Below are positions 1 to 11,194 of a DNA stretch of 64,000 nt, piece after piece; the first letter of the stretch is position 1; each line of letters starts with the position of its first letter. The position numbers and the translations under genes were made by a program. Source of the stretch: Colias croceus (lineage: Eukaryota; Arthropoda; Insecta; Lepidoptera; Pieridae); NCBI RefSeq assembly GCF_905220415.1, contig NC_059545.1:6086001-6150000 (forward strand), read 5' to 3'. A model generated the notes under the pieces. The model worked only from the letters and a program-made list of their open reading frames with translations. It had not been told where the DNA came from and made no database searches.

Positions 1-583
1 GAAACTCAACATAATTATTATAATGTTGATTTCTTAATCGATTTGACCGTTTCCACTCACTTTTACCAAAAACTATAATAACAGATTATCGACAAGGTAG
101 GTATGGCTATTATTTAAAAAGGCCGAGATAGTCTTTATTTATTCAAAGTAAAAGTATATAAATGGAAAATCTAACAACATGATAGTAATCCCGAGATAAC
201 TACACGAGTGGCTACGCGCCAACAACCTAACAACCGCTACAGGCTGAGAGAAAGGCACTTTCCCGACGTTCAAAGATATTACTCGTTTAATTTACAGGAA
301 ATTTCCATTAAATTAAAATTAAATATCTATTATATGTTCAAGACATCTTCGAAAAAATTATGAAGAGGATTAAAGCCGGTGTTATATCTAAAAAGATTCA
401 TTTAGTAACTATGTAAACAAGAACTGAGATAATCCTTAAATACACCAAATACAAATCAACAAAAACTGTCAACGGACCAGGTTTTTACCATGAAGCATAA
501 CACAAACACTGTGAATGAACTCATTTGTGATTTGAGGAGACAAGAAAGTTTAGCCATTAGCATTAAGTAACGGGCGATCTTAC

Positions 584-676
584 CGGCGGTGGTTCTGAGG
601 CACTGTATTCAGAAGGTGGGTATTCTGGTTTCATTGTGATGGTTGCCATGGAGTCTGGTTGGTGCTCCTTCTCCAT
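584..676 (-). CDS. Start exon of an unidentified gene running off the left edge
   Basis: On the minus strand an ATG at 676 opens a 31-codon stretch that ends exactly at a good splice donor (CCG then gtaaga, intron from 583 downward). The peptide begins MEKEHQPDSMATITMKPEY and ends rich in Pro, Ser, Tyr and Glu (PPSEYSASEPPP), so it is a hydrophilic, probably disordered N-terminus with no signal peptide. The sequence just upstream (about 677-850) is GC-richer than its surroundings, as expected of a 5' UTR or promoter. Later exons would lie left of position 1, so the family cannot be named. Proline- and tyrosine-rich N-termini occur in several small membrane proteins, but that is only a guess. 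The call rests on start, open frame and donor agreeing. A 62-codon plus-strand frame over 659-847 is considered spurious. Confidence 0.45.
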
Positions 677-1599
677 CACGAAATATTATCTTCACTTGGG
701 GGGATTAACTGTTATAGTATGCGCGCGCGTTGTTTGACGTTCTATAGAGCAGTGCGAGTGAACGGCGAGGAGTCGTGTAGGCGCAGCAGTGGTGGGGCTA
801 TGCGCACTGGTGATTGTATAGCCGAAGACGGATGCTTCCCGCTATGACAAATCTATAGGTATTGTTGATATACGTGTTCTAGGTGCATAATAAGTTTAGT
901 ATTTTGAATAAGAAAACGAATACCCAGGTAATTGAATATTGGATCGCGTAGGTAGTCAAAAACATGCTGCCTTAAAGGTTACGAGCCCTAAAGGGCAAAG
1001 GAGCGGATGTTATGTTATATATTGTATTTGAAGATATAGTGCTCTTTGTCAAATATAAAGAGTATAGTATCGTATTCTAGATAAATATTCGAGTTTTATA
1101 AATAACTACAAAACAACAAAATTCGAAAAAAAGCGTGTTATTGAAAAAACACACCTAAACATTGATTACTACAGATCTGACCTTTTGTCAAATTTCATAA
1201 GAGCAGAAGTAGGTACCTACCTAAGTTGTTAATAGGTTATATTAAAATTATAAAATTTAAGGAAATTATCAAAATTATTACTTCAGACCAATTGATAATA
1301 ATTGGATACACAAATGTGGTATTTATTTATTTCTAGATTTAGATAGATTTATTAATTTCTGTTGTAGACAAAAATTGTTACCTTGACTGGGGTAGAATGT
1401 TGTCATAGAATTTAGACTGAGGCTTCAACATAAAAACACAATTGATTGAATAAACTCTTTAGCTAATGGACCGCATTAGAATTAGTAACTACCTAGCTAT
1501 TATTCAATCATTTAAATGCCATTAATTTATTTTACATTCATTTTAATGATGGAAGAGCAATTTTAAGGGTTAAATTTATTAATTAACTATATCTCTTGC

Positions 1600-1985
1600 A
1601 AATCTTCATCATTATCTTCATCATCAGCCCATAATGTTCCACTGCTGGGACACGGGCCTCCCGTAAGGGATCAGGCCGTAATCCACCACGCTGGCCAAGT
1701 GCGGGTTGGCGGATGCCGTCAAACTATTAATTCTTTGACATGTCGGCTTCCTCACCGTATTTCCTTCACCGTACAAGCAGTGCAGCAATAGACTACATTC
1801 GTAGTCTATTCTATTGAACGCTACGCTAACAGAAAGCCACTTGGCTAGGGGGGCTGATGTTATAACATGCGCAGATAAATTAAAAAATCATCAATAATTT
1901 ATTTCCTGCACGCTCGCTTATTCTCTAACCCCGGACTAATATGGATTTGAAGTCCGAGGTCCTCACCACTGAGCTGCTTTTTGAT
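1600..1985 (-). mobile_element. tRNA-headed SINE copy, minus orientation
   Basis: Read on the minus strand, this begins with a tRNA-like head (AGCTCAGTGGTGAGGACCTC near 1960-1980). It continues through 'ctgcgcatgttataacatca', a block containing 'gacggcatccgccaacccgc', then 'ggcctgatcccttacgggag', and ends in ATG/AAG-type trinucleotide repeats near 1610-1625. A plus-strand relative with the same block order lies at 21783-22026. An extra block (about 1785-1850) in this copy includes a small inverted repeat, 'tagactac..gtagtcta'. Confidence 0.6.
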
Positions 1986-2384
1986 TTATAACCTCTGACG
2001 TTCCGAATTCACGAACGACGATTAGCGAATAATAGAGATATAAGAGGTAATAAGACATTTTTGCGAATGTAGAGCTATGGAAAAATGTAGAGTTAAATAT
2101 TATTATTTATTTTTTTATTAGCGCTCTATGTAAGATACCAAATGCAGATATGGAAGACGGTGGTTATTGGATTGGTATTTAGACGAAAGCAGTTTTAATG
2201 CTTGGTTACCTTAAAAAAATGTGCGCGTTGGTCAAATCCATAGTTAATAGGATTTAAATTGAATTAAAAAAACTGAATTTCATCGCAAGAAAACAAACGT
2301 GGAAAATCTTAGTTTCCACAATAAGAGGAGATCGGGCGAAACAGGGACAACTCAATTCTTATGTTTTTAATTAACTAGCTTTAC

Positions 2385-2600
2385 GCCTGCGGCTTCGCCC
2401 GCTTTGTCTTAAACCTAATAAATTATATACTTAAACCTTCCACTTGAATCACTAGGTATATAATATATGGTAACTATTAGAAAAGCCGCATCACAATCTG
2501 TTATTCTGTTGCGTAGTTTTAAAGATTTAAGAATACCTATGTATTCTATTCTATTCTAGACCCTATGGTCATAGGGACAAAGAATGCTACTTGTTTTATA
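2385..2600 (-). repeat. Degenerate LINE/SINE tail ('gcggcttcgcccgctttgtc' family)
   Basis: It starts with 'gcctgcggcttcgcccgctt' followed by 'cttaaacctaataaattata', and ends in a region with 'catagggacaaag'. A second copy with the same order lies at 55860-56060. The GC-rich end words are shared by several lepidopteran non-LTR families. There is no coding content. Confidence 0.5.
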
Positions 2601-2671
2601 CTATGTTTTATACTATGTAGTGACATATCACTAGGATTTGTAATACTTATGTATCATAATCCATACTTTTA

Positions 2672-2903
2672 ATATTATAAATGCGAAAGTATAACTCTGT
2701 CTGTCTGTTACTGAATCATGCCTTAACTACTAACCCAATTTTCATGAAATTTGGTATGGAGATATTTTGATACCCGAGAAAGGACATAGGCTACTTTTTA
2801 TCCCGGGAAAATGACGCAATCCCGGAAATCCCACAGGAACGGAAACTATGCGGGTTTTTCTTTGACTGCGCGGGCGAAACCGCGGGCGGAAACCTAGTAT
2901 ATA
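2672..2903 (+). repeat. Non-LTR/SINE tail of the 'aaatgcgaaagtaactctgtctg' family
   Basis: It begins 'attataaatgcgaaagta', passes through a CTGT microsatellite and 'catgaaatttggtatggag', and ends 'gcgggcggaaacctagta'. Related copies are at 12894-13075 (-), 29996-30180 (+) and 33429-33610 (+). The last 80 bases ('gggaactatgcgggtttttc' onward in related copies) match instead the family at 17403-17627 and 35700-36108, so this copy looks chimeric between two tails. Confidence 0.6.
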
Positions 2904-3423
2904 TATTATAAATCCTCAATTTTATATTTGTATTGAAATTTGTGATTTGTAATAATATATTATAAATCCTCATTGGTGTTCTTGTGTCCTCACTTCTCTT
3001 CAGTATCTCGGAAGAAAATAATACATCGTTAAACCTGAAATCGTGACACGTACCTATACATTATAATACATACATACATATTCCGCGGGTCTGCCTAGTA
3101 TAATAAAAAATGAAATATGTACTAATACACATAATACTTAAGGAGATGCAATAGAAGCAATGGTAAATACTACCGAAGGATATTTAAGTATTTGTAAATA
3201 TAATATATTGGGCTTTTTTAGGATATTTAAAACATTTGAAAGTAATTGCCTACATTAGTATGTGTTTAATATAGGTAGGTAGGTACAATTTATTATACAA
3301 CTTTAAAGTTAAGAGTAGATATCTCTTACAAAATATGCTAGATAAATAGGTATTTAAATCTACTTGGTATGTTACTCATACGCTGTTATGATAGTTTTTT
3401 TTTTGTTGTAGGTAAAAAGCCCG

Positions 3424-3461
3424 GTAGTCGTAATGTGTTATGAGTAACATATTACGACTAC
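3424..3461. other. Short hairpin
   Basis: GTAGTCGTAATGTGTTA is followed by a 4-base loop and its near-exact reverse complement (one mismatch in 17), giving a 38-base stem-loop. It lies in otherwise unannotated AT-rich DNA, so it may be the relic of a small palindromic element. No function can be read from it. Confidence 0.5.
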
Positions 3462-3599
3462 TCGTGTAATGTCACAAACGAATATCGCTTGGTCAAAGAA
3501 AAGTCAGTGTATAGACACCCTTACCACAGTTGACAGATATATACTACGTACATACAGTTAGGAAACTAAGCCCCTGCGATGAAATTATGACGTATAGCT

Positions 3600-3725
3600 A
3601 TATTAGGGCTGTTACCTTTTTGATATTTAACCGACTTCAAAAATGGAGGAGGTTATCAATTCGGCCTGTATATTTCTGTTTGCTTTTTTTCACAGTTGAT
3701 TTTGTGGTAATTTTGAGATGAAAAC
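3600..3725 (+). repeat. Fragment of a common lepidopteran repeat
   Basis: It contains 'aaccgacttcaaaaatgga' followed by 'ggaggttatcaattcgg', a word pair I know as a dispersed repeat in moth and butterfly genomes. It is short and non-coding. Confidence 0.5.
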
Positions 3726-5380
3726 CCGTTAAAATACAAAAATGGTGTAGCCTAAATATGAATTTACAAGAAGAAACAATCCGAATTAATACAGCTTGTT
3801 AAAGTAAATAAATACGTTTTTATCGAAATCTTGTTTTGTTATGGACGCCGAAGGCTATTTAATGTACCTAAATTATTTATAATGCTTGATATTTGTATTA
3901 TACATATATTCAATAATTATTTTAAACCAGAATTTACAATACTTGTATGTAGGTATACCTACTAAATTATTTTTAAAACGATAAATTAAATTAAATTAAA
4001 AAACACAAAATATGCAAAAATAAATTAAAATTACATATTATTATACGAGCATAGAACCTCTACCTTCTTGTTTTAGGAAGAAAAAGAAAATAGTTTGACA
4101 GGCTTAGTGCTTGACAAAGTGGAGACGCCACGTATCGATAAAAATACAATAATTATAATATCTATCTTTTTCTTCCCTAATATTTACGTAATTATGCACA
4201 TAAATTTAAACAAGATTTTTTAAGGTTTCAATTTTTTTAGATTTTTGTGCTCTTCTAGATTGCGTAAAAATAGATGCGATCTTTAAACAGAATGGACTCC
4301 TAATATTGACTATTTGTAGCTATCATTTTGATAGAAAATAAAAACCTAAAATTAAAACTCATGCATATCTATAGAAATTAAAAAATAGTCTCATTTTAAC
4401 TTGTAGTCAGATACGGTATTTACAAATATATTTATTGAAAGGGCTACAAACTGAAACAATCGATATTTATTTAATGTGAATTGACATCACTTTAAACTTT
4501 TTTCCATACTATATTCAAAATCTGTGGATGTGTCACCCGCTACTATCGATCCCCCTCAATACCCTCGTAAACACGCTTTATGGGGGGGGGAGCCATTTCG
4601 AAAATTTTGTATGAAGTTTCCTTACTGTATGTATCTGTATATTGTGCCCTTACCGACCCATATTTTCGATGCCTTCGAAACAATAGAGATGACACATGTT
4701 AAAAGTCCGAAAAACGCGCATGTGCGTTGGCCGCACGGAATGGATTAACGCTAGTCATCGGGTACTATGATAAGAGAAGTCTCAAAAATATATCCAATTC
4801 CTAAATAGTTTGACTACTTTCGTAGACCGTGAAATACAATTTATAACAGAGATATTTTTATCACTATCACTATAAAGCAAAATCGCTTTTAGCCGTCTGT
4901 GTGTCTTTATATCTCTTAAATTATGCAACAGAATTAATGTTTTTTTTTTTTTTAATAGAAAGAGTGATTCTCGAGAAAGCTTAACAAATATACGCGACGC
5001 GGACGCTGCGCAGGGTGAACCTTCAGTTCACCCCCGCGTCCGCGTTAAAATGTAGAAGCCCTTCTGGCTAACATTGAGAAACACCTTACAAAAAAAAAAA
5101 AAAAGCGGACGCTGCGAACGGAAAGCAAAATAATTATAAATTATAATTATTAAATATGTAAAAATCAATAGTTCACTAACGTATTCAGATTACTGACTGA
5201 ATAGCTGAATATCTACTTTAGTGAACAAATAGCAGGTAAAGTCCAATTTAAATTGTTTTTTTTTTTTATATATGTATCAATTACTCAGAACAATATAATA
5301 GTATCTACCTAGGTACTTTTTCAACGTATTTTTTTGTTTACTATTGAACGATTTATTAATCTTGATTATTACAATAATTA
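3726..5380. other. Intergenic AT-rich DNA, no gene seen
   Basis: I found no supported exon. The stretch holds poly-A and poly-T runs, a GC-rich block at about 4990-5045 with a short dyad (gcgacgcggacgctgcg with cgcgtccgcg), and at 4515-4570 a segment resembling 51438-51485 ('ctgtggatg..ctcgtaaacacg'). Both are probably transposon debris. Confidence 0.5.
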
Positions 5381-5723
5381 TTGTTCTATGAGTGTTTTAA
5401 TTTTATTTTTTTCAGGTTTTTAATAATTAAAGTTTCAGATATATTCATTATCCAAAGTCTCATCGTACATAGAGTCATATCTCGTGAATTAGTAGACTGT
5501 AAATGCAGTGTTACGTACGACAAACCCCACTCATCGTCATCACACAAAGCACGAGCACTGAAGCCTCGTATTTTCTTTCCTGAAAGTTCGCAGCTTTTAA
5601 AAAAGCAAAATCGCTTTTTAAAAGCTGACAACATATTTACAGAGCATACATCCGCATAATATAAGTTTATGGGCTGTGGTGATTGGTGCTGCACCAACGC
5701 GATTGTCTGCTCTTACTCTACTA

Positions 5724-7340
5724 GACTACAAGCCCGCATAGGAAAAAAATATGGGTCAAATGAACCACCAGGGGACATATCTAGAACGATAGCAGAGCAA
5801 AAAATAATAAGATTCATCACTATGCCGTCACTTGTAAGCTGTCCAACTGAGTGCAGATGAGAATTGAAAAGTACAGGTAGACTCGGTAAATTTTGGTCAT
5901 TTGACCATGTACGGCATTCTTAACCATCGATAGATCCATTAAAAATAATAAGAAACCGCTCAGTGCCGTACAAAAATGGTGGTCCACAAAGTCGGAATTT
6001 TTATTTAATTTCCGAGAGTTACCGGGGGTAAATTTGGTCATTTGACCATGTACGGCATCTGTGTCATACTATGCCTATACTGCTTTTAATCCATTATTCC
6101 GCAACGCCGTACAAAAATCATGGGGACAAGGGGAAAAAATCGAGAGTTGCAATCCCCTCTCTTTCCCCACTCCAGGGGGTCATTTGACTAAGTACGGCTT
6201 CGGTTCCAAAACATTATCTAGCACTCAAAAGTACTATTAAAAGCAATGCCGTCAAAAAATAATTGTTCTTTTAAATGTATACCAATAATCATCTTAATTT
6301 CATCGAATTCTTGATATAAAGAGCTGTAAGGTCATTTGACCCTGTACGGGAACTTTTTTTTTAACATGATATTGTAAAATTCAATTGTTGTATAGTATTG
6401 CCGTTCAAAAGAAACCGTTCTAAAAAAAGTTATAGAGAAATGCAAAAACAGAAATTTTGTAAAAGTTTAAACATCGTAGATTAATGAAATATAATAGTTT
6501 TCTACACTTTATTCGTTGTTTTAAATAGTATTAACATAGATAAATTAGGAAAAAACGATGCCGTACATTTTTGTGCAGACCACATCTTTTAGGCTGATGA
6601 AAGCGACGAAAGCTACAATTTTAAGGGTGCTTTATGGCCATTTGATACAGTACGGCATTAACATATTTTTACCCAACTACGGCAAAGCAAAAGGAGGGTT
6701 ATGATTTTGACAGGTCATGTATGTATGTTCATCTATTCCCTCGTAACTTCTAAACTACTTATCAGAATTCGACAAATGACATATCATTAGAAGCGTCTGA
6801 ATTGTTCACTGGATAACCAGCGACCAGCTAGCTAAAGGCTATATGGGGTTTCACAAAATCTAATGTGGCGCCCTCTAGCGGACAAAACATACAGAGTAAA
6901 AAAATAAAGTTAAGATAAATATGCCGTGTTTGGTATCATTTGAAAGCGCTTTACTTGTAAATTTTGAATATGTATATATTACTAGCATTTGCTTGTGACT
7001 TTACCTGTATTCATGGGCTGATTGCATATAATTCACATCTTTTCGTTCATAGCTTCTTTATTAGTTCATCAATTTAACGGAGTCCATTCCACCTGACTCC
7101 GACTTTCCAAGGTGATAATTAACCACCTCGAGCTTCTTAATATTAATGTATATTTATATTTTATTATCAAAATATAAAGCAAACATTTCGTTATATGGAT
7201 TTTTTTCTTTTTCAGATTTTTCCCCTTTGAACCAACGAAAATGTACGGCACATGAAAAAATATTATCTATGCATAAAATACTTTAAAAATAAATTTATTT
7301 CGTGTTGTGTCAAATGACCCCCTGGAGTGGGGAAAGAGAG

Positions 7341-7379
<39 letters not shown>

Positions 7380-8441
7380 CACCCGTCATCACAGGGTGTT
7401 CGCGCCACCTCTGGATTATAGTCCAGAGACTTTTCTTGCTTTTTTTTTTTTTTTTTTTTTTTTTCAATTTTTAGAAATATTAACATACTGGTTACTCACA
7501 TAATATAAATATAAATAAGTACAATTAAAATTATAAGAGCTTAAATTAAATTACAATATAAAATATACAAAATTATTAAGTAAAAATTTAATAAAAACAC
7601 GGCACAAAAACACTCAACTTAATCCTATATCACAGTTAAACTAATATCACACACTACTTATTTCTTTGGTTAACTACGACTACAATATGCTTACAATATT
7701 GCAAGAACGCATCCCTACACTTGTCCCCCAGGGCGGAAGGCAGATTCTCACCCGTCATCGCCATGCCCAATTTTTGCTCAATAGCATATCTATTGCTTGC
7801 AAAAATTGGGCACTCGAGTAACAGGTGAGGAACCGTCTCCTCTACTCCGGGCTGACATAGACATGACGGATTCTCCTTCAGCTTGAATCTGTTCAAATAG
7901 AAGGCGAATCCACCATGACCAGTCAGTACTTGTGTGGTGTGGTGTGTGATGTCTAATTTCCCGACTACCTTGTATGCAGGAAAAAAAAAAAAAAAAAAAA
8001 AAAGAGAGGGGATTACAACTCTCGATTTTTTCCCCTTGTCCCCATGATTTTTGTACGGCGTTGCGGAATAATGGATTAAAAGCAGTATAGGCATAGTATG
8101 ACACAGATGCCGTACATGGTCAAATGACCAAATTTACCCCCGGTAACTCTCGGAAATTAAATAAAAATTCCGACTTTGTGGACCACCATTTTTGTACGGC
8201 ACTGAGCGGTTTCTTATTATTTTTAATGGATCTATCGATGGTTAAGAATGCCGTACATGGTCAAATGACCAAAATTTACCGAGTCTACCTGTACTTTTCA
8301 ATTCTCATCTGCACTCAGTTGGACAGCTTGCAAGTGACGGCATAGTGATGAATCTTATTATTTTTTGCTCTGCTATCGTTCTAGATATGTCCCCTGGTGG
8401 TTCATTTGACCCATATTTTTTTCCTATGCGGGCTTGTAGTC
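5724..8441. mobile_element. Fold-back DNA element with reiterated GGTCATTTGACC / GTACGGC words
   Basis: About 450-500 bases at the left end (from 5724) reappear as their reverse complement at the right end (to 8441). Both arms start from 'gactacaagcccgcatagg' and are flanked by TA, consistent with a TA target duplication. Inside, a palindromic word GGTCATTTGACC is followed by ATGTACGGCAT, and GTACGGC or its reverse occurs more than ten times (for example near 5910, 5965, 6050, 6105, 6190, 6558, 6650, 7245, 8055, 8110, 8195, 8250), often in opposing pairs. No transposase frame is evident, so it is non-autonomous. The right arm is split by a LINE insertion at 7347-8003. Confidence 0.7.
7347..8003 (-). 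pseudogene. Truncated non-LTR (R1/Jockey-like) 3' fragment inserted in the fold-back arm
   Basis: It is flanked by an 11-base target duplication, gagaggggatt (7336-7346 and 8004-8014), and interrupts a sequence that is continuous in the opposite arm. The minus strand encodes the end of a non-LTR reverse transcriptase: a TGHGGFAFYLNRF stretch, then a Cys/His cluster (CLCQPG..ETVPHLLLEC) typical of the region after the RT domain in R1/Jockey/I-type elements. A long poly-T on the plus-strand left edge is the expected poly-A tail. A second internal T tract (7441-7464) and an A tract at the right edge (7979-8003) are odd for a simple insertion. The RT and endonuclease domains are missing. Confidence 0.7.
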
Positions 8442-8443
8442 TA

Positions 8444-9715
8444 TACCTAAGCTCGCTTGCTCTACCTAAACAAGACAATTAATTACACTGGTCTGCAAAA
8501 AATTTTTTTTTCGCGCTCCTTCTTTTGCACAAGATTATTATAGAATTGATACTTCTGAACAGAAATTAAGTTTTAAAAAATTTGTATCACGTCTAGATTT
8601 TTTTTGTGGTTTAATTTGAAAGAAACCCATTTTTTGTTCTAAGAATACATCGTTATTTTAATAATTAGGTTAAATATTACAAATAATGTCATGAAAACTA
8701 TTAAGTTTATATAAGATAATATAATTACACATTATTTTCATTGTTTCAATTCGTAGTTTTCTTTTCTTTTAATATTTTATAAGGAGTTTCGCGACGAATC
8801 GATCAAGTAAAGTCAGCAAGCTTTGCTGCCAACTTATTATCTATATTTTACTATATTTTCAGTTAGCTTTTCAGTATCTCCTCTCAAAAACTTCTGCTGA
8901 AATGTTTCATAGTGGTCACCAGCTGATACTCTTTTTACAGCTGTAGTCTGCTTAATTTCATAATTTAAGTCTTATCTAAGCTCCTACATTTGAGTCCCTA
9001 CAGACCACACTAAAGACTCGCGCTTTCGATGTTGCGTCGTTTAAAAATCCATAACACGTGATTCAATTTTGCTTTGTGGTTGAAATTATATAAACATTTT
9101 CATCAATATATCAGTACAATATAAAAAATTTACCAAATTATTAGGATAAAATCATCAACCGTCACCTTAAAACTTTACTTTAAACTGAGCGCAGCGGAGT
9201 AATGATGAGAACTATGAAATCGCATAAATTCCCTAAAAATTAGTGTAAAAATAATATCTTCTGTAGATATCGTTATAGTTTTATAAATTCAAGTAGTTTT
9301 TGTGATGAAAAATATCATAAAGACCGAATAAAATAGCATTATTGCAAGAGAGACTTAAGAATTTTGAGGTATTTAAAAACGACAATAAAATAAAATTTAG
9401 ACGTGATACAAAAAAACTGAAAGCAGATCTAGATTCAGCATGTTAAGATCTACATGTTTATCATATTTTTATTCAAAGGAGGATTTCTTTGCAGACCAGT
9501 GTTATTATTATCTTTCTAATAGAGGAATTCTTGAAGCATTCTACACCGGCAAAGAAATGTCTATAACAAGAGATAAAGATATCGAGAAATAAATATCTTC
9601 TTCATGTATTTTGGACCGGACTTTGTCATTTTGGGTTATTTAAAAGGTGAAATTATATACTAGCATAAAACAATCGTTACCCTAAACAGCCTCATCCAAA
9701 AAATACTAACTACCT
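8444..9715. other. Intergenic stretch; probable element remnant between two 'cagaccagtg' ends
   Basis: I see no exon. 'Cactggtctgcaaa' near 8489 and 'gcagaccagtgtt' near 9492 form inverted ends of a roughly 1-kb block. 'Gtatcacgtctagatttttt' near 8584 and 'aatttagacgtgatacaaaa' near 9394 are also inverted. This suggests an old terminal-inverted-repeat element of about 8489-9505. Confidence 0.5.
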
Positions 9716-9990
9716 GCGCTCCGTGGTTTCACCCGCGTGGCTCCGCTCCTGTTGGTCTTAGCGTGATTATATAGCCTATACTTAGCTGAATGAAGAGTTT
9801 GTTTGTTTGAACGCGCTAATCTAAGGATCTACAAGGACCTAGAAGACAAGGACCGATCTTAAAAAAATATTTTGGTGTTAGACAGCCCATTTAATGTGGA
9901 AAGCTACAGACTATATATCATCACGCTAAGACCAACAGGAGCGGAGCAATGCGGGTAAAACCGTGGGGCACAGCTACGTATACAAACAAA
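9716..9990. repeat. Two opposed fragments of the 'gttggtcttagcgtgat' SINE-like family
   Basis: A minus-oriented piece (gcgctccgtggtttcaccc near 9716) is followed by a plus-oriented piece ending at about 9975 with 'agaccaacaggagcgga'. The same family occurs at 10358-10450 (-), 31672-31862 (+), 33690-33900 (-) and 59018-59165 (-). Confidence 0.5.
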
Positions 9991-10644
9991 TTAAACCTGT
10001 ATCAAAAACTTTTCATAATCCAAATAGACCACGCGTGCACCAAATTTTAACTAGCAAAGTACAGGGCCGGATCTACCCATGGGCTTTATGGGCTGCAGCC
10101 CAGGGCCCCGAGGTTAAAAGGGCCCCCATACCCCGATAAAAACAATGGGCGATAATTTGAAAAAAAATCTGTAGTCGGTTTTCGAAAAAAAAATTGATGA
10201 AAATCGCATAACTACCTACTTCAATAACTTTTGCTAACATGTACCTAAAAGGATGTTTGCATGTTGATTTTCAACTTATAGAAAATAAATCTCATTTATT
10301 GAAACTATTTGGTTATTTTATATAGGTAGTTATACATAATAATAACTAGCTGCGCCCCGCGATTTCACTCACGTGGCTCAGATCCTGTTGGTCTTAGCCT
10401 GATGATATAATAGCCTTCCACTATAAATGGGCTATCTAACACCGAAATAATTTTTTTATAACTATCAACGTACTATTAAAAATTTATATACTTATAAACA
10501 TTTGTCATTTTTTAACGAAATGCGTTATTGAATGCGTTTTAACTCTTATGTACGAGCCCGAACGAGTTATGGTCAAGTCATGTAAGGTTAAATTAGGTAA
10601 GAATCTCGGAATTCGAGATACCCAGCTGTAAGTCTGTAAATACT

Positions 10645-11090
10645 TATACAGGGTGTAATCGTTAAGTGTGCACAGGCGATTTTTCCGTAAGTATTACAGA
10701 TAACAAAAAACTTTAAACTGATATCGAAAGTGCATGGCTCAAAAGTAACAATAATTCTTTTTGATATATTGACTTAATAGAGGAGGCCTATGTCCCTGCA
10801 GTGGAAACACGTATGGGCTGATGATGACCTCCTCTTTGTTGTAATATATTGTTCACTTTACATCCTATACCAGAGTCATATAATCCTTCTCTTACTTTCC
10901 CATATACAGGCTGTAATCGTTAAGATAGTGTGCATAGGCGATTTTTCCGTAACTATTACAGATAAAAAAAACTTTAAACTGATATTGAAAGTACTTAACC
11001 TTATGAGTAAAATGGCCGTAATAAATTTTTAAAAATAAATCGAGAAATATCAAAAAATTATCTTTAAACCCTCCCATACAATATTAAGTA
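10645..11090 (+). repeat. Two partial copies of the 'cagggtgtaatcgttaagtg' repeat
   Basis: One copy starts near 10648 and a second near 10905 (caggctgtaatcgttaag). Both continue into 'gcgatttttccgtaa' and 'aaactttaaactgata'. A fuller relative begins at about 63300. The second copy runs directly into DNA preceding the minisatellite. Confidence 0.6.
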
Positions 11091-11194
11091 TGAAATATGA
11101 ATATCCCATATACATTTAATATGAAAGATTTTAGCTTTCTTTTTCTTTTTTTGGTTTTCTGCTTTAATTACTTCGCAAATTTGAAGTGGCATTT

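Noticed and set aside
5386..5697. 103-codon minus-strand and 92-codon plus-strand frames with a 14-base hairpin at 5591-5627
   Set aside because: No family features and no splice context. The hairpin is AT-rich and short, not a recognisable RNA.
8124..8345. Identical 73-codon frames at 8124-8345 (+) and 5820-6041 (-)
   Set aside because: They are the same arm of the fold-back element in opposite orientation. Identity reflects the repeat, not a conserved gene.
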